Source of the DNA: an uncultured Aquimarina sp. | GTDB taxonomy: Bacteria; Bacteroidota; Bacteroidia; Flavobacteriales; Flavobacteriaceae | NCBI GenBank assembly: GCA_947489685.1 | Contig: CANLEM010000002.1 | Span: 682,001 to 746,000, forward strand | DNA: 64,000 nt | Reading direction: 5' to 3' | Part shown: positions 55,945 through 64,000 of the stretch, piece by piece | Position numbering within the stretch: the stretch's first letter is position 1 | Layout of the letters: each line of letters starts with the position of its first letter | Made by a program: the position numbers and the translations under genes | Notes under the pieces: generated by a model | The model's input: the letters and a program-made list of their open reading frames with translations, nothing else | Told to the model about the DNA's origin: nothing | Databases searched by the model: none

Positions 55945-56835
55945 TTAATTTAAGGGGTGAAATTGATTAATAGCTTCTGTCAGGTTTTCTAAGTTATCCT
56001 GTTTAAAAGATTCTGTAGAAGTAATATGTCTATGACCTGCCATCTGCTGAACTTTTCTAATATTATACTGTCCTAACCAGTTTACAATCACACTAGCTCT
56101 GATATGGTTGTTATCAGCTACCTTTTGATTGTAAGTTCTAAGCTTCTTTATAATGGCATGTAGAATGGTATTGAATTGTGGAGTATTTAAAGGGAACAAC
56201 TTTTCATCATGAGTTTTTATGTGATCCTGAATGATGGGTCTTACTTCTTCTAAATACTCCTTCATTTCAATGATCTGCCAAGACTTTAGGGCTAAGGTTC
56301 TGGATGCATTTTTTCTAGTACTAGGGATATATATAGTTCCTTTTCTAAGATCAATGTGTTCTACTTCCAATTGCTTTAAATTGTTACTCAATAGACCTTG
56401 ATAGACTAACAAACCTACAATGACCTTATTTCTCTTGGCAGTAGCTTTATAGTAAAAGTTATTCTTCCAGACCTTATTGGTATCATAACTGTAGAATAGG
56501 TCTTCCAGTTCATCTCCACTAAGAAGGTTGTGAAACACTTTTTTTCTTTCTCCCCTTACCTTGAGATCATCTGCAATGTTGTCTGCTCTGTCTCCTTTTT
56601 CAATTAAAAAATTAAAATAATGTTTGGCTGCCCAGATATGCCTATTAATAGTTGCTGGACTGTTGGTAGTTTTTAAATGATTAATATAATTTAGGTACTG
56701 TTTATAGGTTAAATGCTCAGGTTTGGTTCTTTTTGATTTGCACCATTCTTTGAGTTTTTTAATGTTATAGATATTGCTCTTTATAGTTCTTTTGCTATGG
56801 TTTAATTTCTTCAAATAGGTTTCATAATTTTTCAT
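55945..56835 (-). CDS. Tyrosine recombinase homologue lacking catalytic residues
   Basis: 296 residues. The N-terminal SAM-like domain (residues 1-95) and the catalytic fold are clear. Box I reads YQGLLSNNLKQLE, so the first catalytic Arg is missing. In the C-terminal box the region reads GHRHITSTESFKQDN, so Phe stands where the nucleophilic Tyr should be. The His-containing turn AGHRH and an Arg (IRASVIV) are kept. It is probably an accessory DNA-binding partner of the upstream recombinase, to which it is joined by a four-base overlap. Confidence 0.88.
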   Translation of the reverse strand: MKNYETYLKKLNHSKRTIKSNIYNIKKLKEWCKSKRTKPEHLTYKQYLNYINHLKTTNSPATINRHIWAAKHYFNFLIEKGDRADNIADDLKVRGERKKVFHNLLSGDELEDLFYSYDTNKVWKNNFYYKATAKRNKVIVGLLVYQGLLSNNLKQLEVEHIDLRKGTIYIPSTRKNASRTLALKSWQIIEMKEYLEEVRPIIQDHIKTHDEKLFPLNTPQFNTILHAIIKKLRTYNQKVADNNHIRASVIVNWLGQYNIRKVQQMAGHRHITSTESFKQDNLENLTEAINQFHPLN

Positions 56836-57749
56836 AATGATTCTAGTAGGTGTGTGTAAATCTGTGTGGATTTTAAGGAGCTATGCCCCAAAAATTGTTG
56901 AATGTCCTCAATCTTCATCCCTTGTTGTAATAGATGGGTAGCAATACTGTGTCGTAGACAATGTGGAGTGATGTGTTTTTCTCTCAAAATATCATCCTCT
57001 ACCAGAGTTAACAGGTGTTGTAATCTTCTGCTCAAATCCTGACCATGTAGCCTATTTCCATATTTGTTGATCAAGAGTGCTTCTGTAGCTCCATGACCCA
57101 AATACATAGGTCTGGCTTCAAAGATGTAATCTTCCAATATTCTAAGACCATGTTTGTTTACAGGAATGATCCTTTCTTTGTAGTTCTTACCTTGTCTTAC
57201 ATATACTCTTCCAGAATCAAAGAGAATATCATTAGTATTCAGACTTACAGCCTCATTCCTTCTTAATCCACAACTGTATAGGGCTACTAGAATTGCTTTA
57301 TCTCTGAGTTTGGTGTGCCTATATTTGCTACTAAAGTTGGTAGCTTCAAACAACTGTTTGATTTCAGATTGAGTAAGAATATCTCTAATAGCACCATCCT
57401 TCTTTTCAACTCTTAGATGTATTTTAAAAGTTCTGGCATTGTGCTTTTTTAAATACTCCCTGAACTTTCTAAGGGCATTTTGGTGTTTGTTCAAATAGGC
57501 ATTGCTTAAACCCCCATCTTTTCTTTGGTTGTTTCTTTCATTCAGATATTTGTAATAAGATTTTACAGTCTGTTGGGTAATTTGCTCTAATCTCTGGATA
57601 TTGTGTTGCTCTAGCCAGTAAAAGAACTCTTGGATAAAAATAGGGGTGTAATACACTGTCTGTTCATTATACCCTAAAATATCCAACCAATCCTGAAAAT
57701 TTAACAATAGGGCTCTATAACTAGAGTTCTCTAGCTTCATTTTTTTCAT
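56832..57749 (-). CDS. Tyrosine recombinase/integrase (XerC/D-like)
   Basis: 305 residues from the ATG at 57749. The N-terminal domain holds the usual SAM-like helices. The catalytic set is complete: Arg163 in CGLRRNEAVSL, Lys in NYKERIIPV, His-x-x-Arg in HCLRHSIATH, His in LGHSSLKST and Tyr in QIYTHLLES. It should catalyse integration and excision of the island together with the partner gene. A TTG at 57782 in frame is less likely to be the start. It lies 111 bases from the ATPase gene. Confidence 0.93.
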   Translation of the reverse strand: MKKMKLENSSYRALLLNFQDWLDILGYNEQTVYYTPIFIQEFFYWLEQHNIQRLEQITQQTVKSYYKYLNERNNQRKDGGLSNAYLNKHQNALRKFREYLKKHNARTFKIHLRVEKKDGAIRDILTQSEIKQLFEATNFSSKYRHTKLRDKAILVALYSCGLRRNEAVSLNTNDILFDSGRVYVRQGKNYKERIIPVNKHGLRILEDYIFEARPMYLGHGATEALLINKYGNRLHGQDLSRRLQHLLTLVEDDILREKHITPHCLRHSIATHLLQQGMKIEDIQQFLGHSSLKSTQIYTHLLESL

Positions 57750-57860
57750 GGGGTATGTGCTTTTTGGGGTTTTGTGGAACAACCTAGTTAACTAGCTGTA
57801 TCTGTTTGGGTTAGGTGTTCCATTTTGGTAGTGGAACAGTAGTGGAACGGTGGAACACCT

Positions 57861-59393
57861 TTATTGGACTTTAGATAGGCTCTCAATCTTGGTAATACAG
57901 GCCTGTAAGGCTTGTGAAATGGAGGTTTCTAAAACCTTGTATTCATCAGGATTTGTAATCTCATACCTGATCATAGTATCTCCTTTTTCTTGTTTGAGAG
58001 TTCGAATATAATAATTTTCTATTAGCTGTTTGTGGTATCTCCATTGGGTAGTTTTTTTTATTTTTAAGTTTCTTCTAATTTCAAGTGCTGTAAAGCTAGT
58101 TTTTAGGTTATTTTTTAAATAGGTTTTTAGACCTTCCAAATAATTTCTACAAGCCCCTGTGATGGTGTCACTTTTTCTTAAGAGCACCTCTTTGATAAGT
58201 TCATTGGCTGCTTTAATATCTGCAACAGTTGTTTCAATATATTCTTCTCCAGTTTGCTCATCATATTGTCTTTTTCTCTGCTTCTGGAAAAAAAAGGTCA
58301 CAGCTTCAATAAATTGCAAATAATGGGTATTGGTTCTTCTAGGTTTAAATACTGCCGATGGCAGACATAAATATTCTGCATAAGGATTGATGACCTTTAC
58401 AGGTTCCAAAATTCTCTGTACATCTTGTAAGAAGCTAGCTGCCTTGAGTTCTTCATCCTTATTAATCTTACCTGCTGATGCTCTTCTCTGATATTGCATA
58501 ATCTTTTCATCTTGTAGCTCTGATTCATCCATATACAGCAAGAAGCTTCTGTTGCTATTATCCTCATAGATAGCTTCCTGAGTGGTACAGCCTGCTATAG
58601 ATACTGGACCTTCTACTACCAAATGTATTGTTTTGCTCTCGCCACGCGAGTCTTTATGTACTACAGTTTTGGTAATCCTTCTTTTTGATTGTAATTCTCT
58701 AAGTGGATATAACACAGATTCAGCACCATCTAAGTCTTCAATTAAAATAAGTTTGTTTCTAAGCTCTGTTCTGTTAAAGTAATAGAAAGCATTGGCAGAC
58801 AGTACAGTGACTTCTATTTTATCTTCTTCTGGTATCAGCTCAGCTACTTTACCTTGTAGATGACTTTTGCCCGTGCCAGAACTTCCAAGACTAATGCAAT
58901 GTAAAGGGTTGTTAGTTTTCCTTGAAGTAAAGATCAAATACATGAGCAACCTGTTGGTTTCTTCTCCAATTACTCCTGATTTCCCTATAAGCTCATTAGT
59001 TTTAGCAAGCAAATCTTTAGACTTTAAGAACTTTATGGCAGTCTGTGTTTCTTTTGCTGTGAGTACTTTACTTTGTATCTGAGTTTGCTCATCTTCTTTT
59101 TTTAGGGTTTCAATCCTAAATTGTTCTAAAGCTGCTGTTAAATCTTGTAAGGTCTTTCTGGTGACAATGGTGCCTATTTCTATTCTTTCAGCAATCCTTC
59201 TCACTAATTTTTCTAGCATAGTATCATTGTACAAATCAACACTATGTCTAAGCACATTGTTGCTATTAGGTTTGTGAATACTCAGGGTCACTCTCATTCT
59301 TTCTAAGTTGTTGAACTTGATCCCTCCCAACACATGAATTTCAAGCTCTTGGGTGGTGTAGTGGTAGTTATGTGGATTAGTAGTGTCTAGCAT
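57861..59393 (-). CDS. AAA-type ATPase of the mobile island
   Basis: 510 residues. Walker A is GSSGTGKS (residues 170-177) and Walker B is LILIEDLD (215-222). The N-terminal 160 residues are basic and helical. The last 110 residues look like a winged-helix DNA-binding domain (FTALEIRRNLKIKKTTQWRY). The middle resembles the ATPase half of primase/helicase-like proteins that accompany tyrosine recombinases in Bacteroidota elements. It has no primase zinc finger itself. It may remodel DNA for recombination or start replication of the excised element. Confidence 0.82.
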   Translation of the reverse strand: MLDTTNPHNYHYTTQELEIHVLGGIKFNNLERMRVTLSIHKPNSNNVLRHSVDLYNDTMLEKLVRRIAERIEIGTIVTRKTLQDLTAALEQFRIETLKKEDEQTQIQSKVLTAKETQTAIKFLKSKDLLAKTNELIGKSGVIGEETNRLLMYLIFTSRKTNNPLHCISLGSSGTGKSHLQGKVAELIPEEDKIEVTVLSANAFYYFNRTELRNKLILIEDLDGAESVLYPLRELQSKRRITKTVVHKDSRGESKTIHLVVEGPVSIAGCTTQEAIYEDNSNRSFLLYMDESELQDEKIMQYQRRASAGKINKDEELKAASFLQDVQRILEPVKVINPYAEYLCLPSAVFKPRRTNTHYLQFIEAVTFFFQKQRKRQYDEQTGEEYIETTVADIKAANELIKEVLLRKSDTITGACRNYLEGLKTYLKNNLKTSFTALEIRRNLKIKKTTQWRYHKQLIENYYIRTLKQEKGDTMIRYEITNPDEYKVLETSISQALQACITKIESLSKVQ

Positions 59394-59404
59394 ATTTTGT
59401 AGGT

Positions 59405-59656
59405 TTAAGGGTCAATAATATCAAAGTGGTAGTAGTGATAACACTTGCCATGGATCACATATACTATCTTACTTTGGGTAGAGAGTTTAACCAGCTCTAC
59501 CTGTACATTTTGTCCTTCAGGGAGTCCTGAAACAGGATACTTAGGTTGTACCCAGAAAGGGCAATGCAACTCCTGAAGCTTGTTATGTTTGTTTAAAATC
59601 ATCAATCTGTATGGATTGCAATACATGATTCTGTTGGTGGATTTGTTTTGAGTCAT
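59405..59656 (-). CDS. Small conserved-looking protein next to the ATPase
   Basis: 83 residues, no recognised domain. It is a soluble beta-rich chain with His/Tyr-rich end (HGKCYHYYHFDIIDP) and a central PEGQNVQVELVKL. It ends 11 bases before the ATPase start, so the two are probably cotranscribed. The function is unknown. Confidence 0.6.
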   Translation of the reverse strand: MTQNKSTNRIMYCNPYRLMILNKHNKLQELHCPFWVQPKYPVSGLPEGQNVQVELVKLSTQSKIVYVIHGKCYHYYHFDIIDP

Positions 59657-59786
59657 ATTAGTTTTGGCTATAGTTAAGGTGGTAAGGTTAAAAGTGGTGC
59701 TTTGAATTTTGGTGAAATAGTAGGTTTTGGATCATCAAAGAAAAACAGGAACTTAACTGCTTAAATTCCTGTTTTACTTACAGAGG

Positions 59787-60128
59787 CTAGATCACTTCTG
59801 AATCCTCAATCATATGTTCTTCCAGAATTTCTTCTGTACTATCTACATATTGCCAACTATGTTCTAGGGTCATAGTCTCTCCTGATTCCAAGGTATATTC
59901 ATAAGGATCACAAGGTACTTTTTGAATAGCCCCAGGAAATTGAGTTCCTATGATGCTTTGACAAGTAGCTTCATCAAAGGTGGTAGGTACTGAACACTTC
60001 TTAGCAGTAAAGTACATCTTATCTGTAGTTTTACTTCTAACTGCTTCAACACCTCCTTGTAGGATAAGCACTAAGAATTCTTCTCCTTCTTGTGTCATTC
60101 TTTTTTTGTAATCTGATACTGTTACCAT
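59787..60128 (-). CDS. Hypothetical protein of the island
   Basis: 113 residues from the ATG at 60128 (MVTVSDYKKRMTQEGEEFLV). The fold appears mixed alpha/beta and ends in an acidic tail (STEEILEEHMIEDSEVI). The three Cys show no zinc-site pattern. The frame is open to 60236, but the shorter form has the more regular N-terminus. It is the first gene of the recombinase-ATPase transcription run. The function is unknown. Confidence 0.65.
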   Translation of the reverse strand: MVTVSDYKKRMTQEGEEFLVLILQGGVEAVRSKTTDKMYFTAKKCSVPTTFDEATCQSIIGTQFPGAIQKVPCDPYEYTLESGETMTLEHSWQYVDSTEEILEEHMIEDSEVI

Positions 60129-60574
60129 AAGCTTGTATTTAATTAGTAATGATGGGGGTACTTGCCCACTCTCAGCAATAGGGAGGGGTGTGTTTTTAAT
60201 TATCACACGCTTATGGATATGTAATAATTTGAACACCCCACCCTGAACATACTGTTCTTAGAGCATGATATGCTATTGAGAATTCCCTGTGAGTCTCTAC
60301 TAAAGTAGAACAGGGTACTTACTTTGCCAGAAGGAGAGGAAAGGATTATTTTATAAAGTTGTATTAGTGCAGTAAGTGGAATTATGAAGTGCTATGTTAA
60401 GGTAGAAGTCTCTTAGTATAACTGTGTGGCATTTTTATTCTTTACCTAACTATTGAGTTAAGATGCTACTACATCAGCTCACAGCAAGGTAGTTACTCCA
60501 GAATGCTATTTTTTACAAGAGAATGGGGTATTAAGCCTTAGAATCTCCTTCTTGATTTAAAATTCGAATTTTAG
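60129..60574. other. Non-coding gap upstream of the recombinase run
   Basis: 446 bases with no credible ORF on either strand. It holds the repeat TGCCAGAAGGAGAGGAAAGG (60325-60345), similar to the one at 53852. I see no strong terminator. Confidence 0.4.
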
Positions 60575-60850
60575 TTATCCCACCACTTCCTTGATAGTTC
60601 TTCTTAGTTCAATTTCAGTATATCTTAAGGCTCTTCTCCTGTTACAAATCCTCTCCTCAATGGTTTTGCCTTTAAATACTCTTCTTATCACATATGCATG
60701 TTGCCTTGCTAGGCTTATCAAATCATTAGAGAGAGGGGTTCCACCATATTTCTTGATTTCAGCTTTTAAGAAGTCCTTAGGCTTTACATCCTTACTTAAC
60801 TTCTTCATTACTTCATCTCTTCTCTTCTTGTTTATTCTTCCCTTAAACAT
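60575..60850 (-). CDS. Small basic protein of the island
   Basis: 91 residues, very rich in Arg and Lys (MFKGRINKKRRDEVMKKLSK, then RRRALRYTEIELRRTIKEVV). It is predicted helical and could bind nucleic acid, for example as a small regulator or excision factor. A frame on the other strand covers the same bases but encodes a hydrophobic, low-complexity chain, so the minus-strand reading is preferred. Confidence 0.5.
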   Translation of the reverse strand: MFKGRINKKRRDEVMKKLSKDVKPKDFLKAEIKKYGGTPLSNDLISLARQHAYVIRRVFKGKTIEERICNRRRALRYTEIELRRTIKEVVG

Positions 60851-61993
60851 CTTCTTCCTAATTTAAGTGTTCCCTATATTAACTTATCTACTCTAGTATC
60901 ATATTTGCTTTAGTATTGTGTTGTCTTACTTCTAAGCTACCTTACTCTGATTTGCAGGTATGCTTGAGAGCAAACACACTTAGCCCCAGAGATTTCAGCA
61001 TAAAAACCCTGCTGAATGGGTGTGTGTTTACAACTAATTTAACTCCTTTTGCAGTATAAGCTTAGTCACAAACAGATAGCTACCATATAGATTGCAATAC
61101 TATCATTTGATGATTTAGTCACTCTTTAAAGTTCTATAGAGACTCCCACAGGTATCATCTTGCACTACCTATTTGCCCTTGTGTTTGTAAGGCATCTTCA
61201 ACTTTCCTCCAACGGATCTAGCCAAAAAAGAAAGTCTATCTAACAAGTTTTACAGCTTTATTTAGAATGGCTGCCCTGTTTTGAGATAACAGTGGCAAAA
61301 CTCATAAGACTTCAAAAGAAGAAGCCCTAGCTGCATCCTGATCTACAACTAAGGCTTTCTATATTGAAACTTAAAGCTTCTGATTTTTCTTAGAAAGTTG
61401 CCATTTTCAATCAGGTTCGCAACTCTACAAAGATAGCTAACCCTCTAACTTATTCCTACAAAATCATCCGAATCTTGTTAACAGAATTATTAACAAATTA
61501 CACCTTAACATACTGTATTTAAAATACTTATATTAATTTAAGCTCATATTACACTCTCTAGTTCACTTACTCTTCTTACAACTGTTAAAGTGCTCTAAGA
61601 TGCCATTATTGATCTGAGTGATTTTGTACTTTCTCTGCTTAATTTATTCCTTTAAATCTGCTCTATTTTTATCTCTGTGTCAAAACACCATTTAAAGTCA
61701 ATTTCATAATCTGAGCTTCAAAGGAACTTTTCTGAGGCTTTACAACAATTGGAGTTAAGAAGTTCTAGCTAGATAGATATTCTATCATTATAAGCAAGTA
61801 TGTGATTGTATAGAGGTAAGGTGTTGGTGAGAGTGTAGATGCTTCTTTTCTCCCTTTCTGGCAAATACAGGCAACACTTTAGGTTTTGCAAAAACTTTGC
61901 TAAAAGCCCATGTTTTTGAATTTCAACATCTTATAGCGCAACCTCATACCCTTAATATTAGTTGTATTATGATGCTGTCATTAAGCTGAATGC
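60851..61993. other. Long non-coding stretch of the island with a nested hairpin
   Basis: 1143 bases without a credible gene. AAACACAC (60972-60979) pairs with GTGTGTTT (61022-61029), and TTCAGCA/TGCTGAA forms an inner stem. A third, weaker copy of the TGCCAGAA motif lies on the minus strand at 61843-61863. The remainder is AT-rich and featureless. Confidence 0.4.
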
Positions 61994-62152
61994 TTAATTC
62001 CCATTGTCTCTGGAATAGACTTGACAAAACTCTATGGGCTCTGATTTTGAATCATTATCAGCAGACAATTCATTGTTATCTTTTAGTACTACATCATCTG
62101 AGCTACATGCAGCTGTGATGATTAATATAAGTAATAAGCTTACTTTCTTCAT
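61994..62152 (-). CDS. Short lipoprotein (52 residues)
   Basis: From the ATG at 62152 the product begins MKKVSLLLILIITAACSSDD, a textbook lipoprotein signal with lipobox TAAC (Cys16). An acidic, Asp/Asn/Ser-rich mature part of 37 residues follows, with one further Cys. It may be an intact surface peptide or the remnant of a longer lipoprotein. It lies 154 bases behind the lipoprotein gene at 62307, beyond that gene's terminator. Confidence 0.55.
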   Translation of the reverse strand: MKKVSLLLILIITAACSSDDVVLKDNNELSADNDSKSEPIEFCQVYSRDNGN

Positions 62153-62261
62153 AATGTATGTATTTGGGTTAATTTATTCTTGTTGTAGCTCTCTAAGTGT
62201 TCTAGTGTCCATGTAGCTTCCCACATAAGCCTTAGCTAAGCATTACTCCACTTTAGAGCAT

Positions 62262-62289
62262 AAAAAAACCACTCTGTGAAGAGTGGTTT
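62262..62289 (-). terminator. Terminator of the lipoprotein gene at 62307
   Basis: On the minus strand AAACCACTC and GAGTGGTTT form a 9-bp stem with a 6-nt loop, then a run of T, 18 bases past the stop. Confidence 0.88.
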
Positions 62290-62306
62290 AGCTTTTACAA
62301 TATGTT

Positions 62307-63077
62307 TTAATTATACTTCTTTAAGGCCTTTTTCAATGCCTTCAAGAATTCTGACTTTTCTACACTTTGAAGCTCAAGTTTATTGATACTATCTATAAGC
62401 TCCCTTAAGTTAATAGCATCATTAACAGGACTTTCAAGCATTTTATAAATTTCATCTCTCTCTACATCTTCTTTACCTGTAATCATTAGAACCTCTAAAG
62501 GCTTTGCTTGTAACACTTCAAATAAAACTTCATTTGAAAACTGACCAAATTCAGCATTATTTTTACAATCAACAGATATTGTAGATAGAAATGACACTAT
62601 AGATTCTTTAGAAGCATTAGGTAACTGCTTTTTTAAAACAGCTACTTTTTCTATGTCACATTTTTTAATGTTATCTACAGGCACTGTCTTCTGTGTTTCA
62701 ACCTTAGACTCTTTTACTTCATCAGTTCTTCTACATAACCTAATGGTATTAGTACTATTATAAACTAGACTATCTTCAGTTAGCTTCAAGAGTTCTGCCT
62801 TAGAGGTATAATCATCATAGTGAACAGAAAAATAGCTCCCCCCAAATTCTAAAGAATATGGCTTGTCTTGACTATCCATGTAATAGATGGAGTCATTTTC
62901 AATGTAAAATAAGGCATTATCCTCCTGGTTTTCTGCCCAAACCCCATTCAACAGTTTTTTGTCAAATGTAACCTGTACCTTATCTTGTTCTACAGTAGAA
63001 CTTTCTTTCTCTTTAGTTTCCTTGCAGGCAACTAGAATGACAACTGCCAATACTAATATAGTGCTATGTCTTATCAT
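62307..63077 (-). CDS. Lipoprotein of unknown function
   Basis: 256 residues. The signal ends at lipobox LVAC (Cys18). Residues 40-110 form a beta-rich domain (LNGVWAENQEDNALFYIEND) that resembles lipocalin-like small lipoproteins. Residues 150-250 are helical and charged, without a known motif. The gene has its own terminator. It sits next to another lipoprotein gene in the island and may form an envelope cargo module with it. Confidence 0.75.
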   Translation of the reverse strand: MIRHSTILVLAVVILVACKETKEKESSTVEQDKVQVTFDKKLLNGVWAENQEDNALFYIENDSIYYMDSQDKPYSLEFGGSYFSVHYDDYTSKAELLKLTEDSLVYNSTNTIRLCRRTDEVKESKVETQKTVPVDNIKKCDIEKVAVLKKQLPNASKESIVSFLSTISVDCKNNAEFGQFSNEVLFEVLQAKPLEVLMITGKEDVERDEIYKMLESPVNDAINLRELIDSINKLELQSVEKSEFLKALKKALKKYN

Positions 63078-63108
63078 TTTATGTTATAGTATACTCACTT
63101 TATAGGAC

Positions 63109-63134
63109 AAAAAACAGCTACATTGCTGTAGCTG
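63109..63134 (-). terminator. Terminator of the lipoprotein gene at 63161
   Basis: CAGCTACA and TGTAGCTG form a perfect 8-bp stem with a 4-nt loop, followed by six T on the minus strand, 26 bases past the stop. Confidence 0.85.
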
Positions 63135-63160
63135 CTTTAGATTGTTATTGTTTGTATTAT

Positions 63161-63877
63161 TTAGCAAATATGCCTTATATCTATAATTACCTTGTCATCC
63201 TTCTTCCATCTAATCCATCCTATGATATCATCTTTTGAAGGTTCTTCACCTGAATAACACTCTTTATCATCCTTCACTTTTAGCCAATCCCCTTCAATTT
63301 CAACTGAAATGTAGGTATGATCTTCATAGCCAGAGACAATGTCAGAACTGTCATTTGGACTAACTCTTAATGGATTATCTTTAGTTGGATTTGGATACCC
63401 TTCTAAAACATATTCTTGCTGAGTCTTAAACTTTATGATAGCACTATATTTCTCTCCATCAACCTTACCTTTCCCATCATTAATAGTTACTTCATAGGAG
63501 CTATTTTCTGTCTTATTTGCTTTAAGTATGAACAAGTCATTTTCAGGAAAATAAGCCTCTACATTAATTAACTTCTTATAAGCATGTTCATCATTTATGA
63601 TGTCATATTCATTATCTGCAATAAAAATGTTTTTACCTTTAAAATAAAACATAGGGTCACCATTATCCTTCATAACAGTAAACTCTCCTTCACTATTATA
63701 AATCTTAGATATCTCAACAAATAGGTATCCTTCATTATTAGACTGTAATGGTTCTTCTTTAGATGTTTCAGAAGTCTTATCTATTGTCTTATCAACTGAA
63801 TCAGCAGTAGATTTGTTCCTGTCTGCACAACTGATGAGACTAAGTACTAAAAATGTTTTAATAAAAAAACTGGTCAT
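63161..63877 (-). CDS. Lipoprotein with probable C-terminal SH3-like domain
   Basis: 238 residues. The lipobox is LISC (Cys17). A disordered Ser/Thr/Lys-rich linker (residues 20-48) is followed by a beta domain. The last 75 residues (VSPNDSSDIVSGYEDHTYIS, then DWLKVKDDKECYSG and IIGWIRW) look like a bacterial SH3 domain, which binds cell wall or proteins. The gene is monocistronic by its terminator. The function is unknown. Confidence 0.75.
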   Translation of the reverse strand: MTSFFIKTFLVLSLISCADRNKSTADSVDKTIDKTSETSKEEPLQSNNEGYLFVEISKIYNSEGEFTVMKDNGDPMFYFKGKNIFIADNEYDIINDEHAYKKLINVEAYFPENDLFILKANKTENSSYEVTINDGKGKVDGEKYSAIIKFKTQQEYVLEGYPNPTKDNPLRVSPNDSSDIVSGYEDHTYISVEIEGDWLKVKDDKECYSGEEPSKDDIIGWIRWKKDDKVIIDIRHIC

Positions 63878-63887
63878 AACTTTATAA

Positions 63888-64000
63888 TTAATTAAATAAA
63901 CGTACTGGTGGCAAACTTTGTAAGTTTATAGGTGTTTGCAAAGTTCTTGTTGTAACATTAGGTTTATATCCTTGTAGATGTTCATGATCATAATGATTCT
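63888..64000 (-). CDS. C-terminal end of a gene that starts outside the window
   Basis: A minus-strand frame is open from the window edge to the stop at 63888. It ends NHYDHEHLQGYKPNVTTRTL...PPVRLFN. It lies ten bases before the lipoprotein start. The chain is too short to identify. Confidence 0.4.
   Translation of the reverse strand, partial: NHYDHEHLQGYKPNVTTRTLQTPINLQSLPPVRLFN

Larger units (their letters stand above)
53689..64000. mobile_element. Mobile genomic island (left end near 53.69 kb, right end outside)
   Basis: From the point where RHS homology stops, gene density falls, long palindrome-rich gaps appear, and nearly all genes run on the minus strand. It carries two tandem tyrosine recombinases, an ATPase, several short unknown genes and envelope lipoproteins. 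No conjugation genes are visible. The exact left end and target duplication could not be fixed because the right end is not in the window. Confidence 0.65.

Noticed and set aside
60591..60866. 91-residue plus-strand frame opposite the small basic protein
   Set aside because: It encodes a hydrophobic low-complexity chain. The minus-strand frame is more protein-like and follows the direction of the island genes.
62034..62216. 60-residue plus-strand frame
   Set aside because: It is antisense to the short lipoprotein, whose lipobox signal is far better supported.
1..64000. CRISPR array
   Set aside because: No regularly spaced direct repeats with unique spacers were seen, and no cas genes are present.

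Overview
The window is a stretch of chromosome from a marine-type member of the Flavobacteriia (Bacteroidota). The evidence is the AT-rich sequence, the glycyl-tRNA synthetase of the single-chain type, several promoters with the Bacteroidota -7 motif TAnnTTTG, a large TonB-dependent receptor with a carboxypeptidase-like N-terminal domain, a secreted GEVED/CARDB protein, RHS modules of the flavobacterial type, and almost no Shine-Dalgarno sequences. Several start codons lie directly behind a TAnnTTTG box, so some mRNAs may be leaderless.

Layout. 1-8.8 kb: end of a large secreted repeat protein, glyS, a coiled-coil membrane protein, a ComF-type phosphoribosyltransferase, an Ig-like lipoprotein and a nitrilase-family amidase. 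8.8-11.7 kb: an accessory peptide locus with three double-glycine-leader, six-cysteine peptides behind a fused C39-like/VKOR/thioredoxin membrane protein. 11.9-47 kb: ordinary core genes, namely ileS, a DksA-like protein, an ECF sigma/anti-sigma/DUF4097 operon, lspA, a RimB-RimK-aspartoacylase-folate operon, uvrC, a patatin/Omp85 fusion, tyrosine and tryptophan degradation (hmgA, hppD, kynA), an M23 peptidase, pgi, a TonB receptor, lepA, dusB, an FtsX-type permease, rbfA and methylmalonyl-CoA epimerase. At 47.06 kb a CAT-anticodon tRNA ends the core stretch. 47.1-53.7 kb: an accessory zone with four more GG-type peptides, a LanC cyclase, a receiver protein without its phospho-acceptor Asp, and an RHS toxin tip with a probable immunity gene. 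About 53.7-64 kb: a low-density mobile island with two tandem tyrosine recombinases (one apparently catalytically dead), an AAA-type ATPase, small unknown genes, palindrome-rich non-coding DNA and several lipoproteins. The right end lies outside the window.

The most interesting part is the peptide machinery. Two peptide loci (11.64 kb and 49.43 kb) each carry a perfect or near-perfect direct repeat with a 21-bp period about 140 bp upstream of the first gene, as expected for a tandem-binding activator. Two of the cysteine-rich peptides also carry the same about 45-nt leader, which folds as a possible H-type pseudoknot. Both of its stems differ between the copies by compensated base pairs. Together with the VKOR/thioredoxin fusion this suggests a regulated, exported, disulfide-rich mini-protein system that I do not recognise as described.

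All calls come from reading the sequence. No database search or folding program was run, and functional names rest on recognised family motifs.
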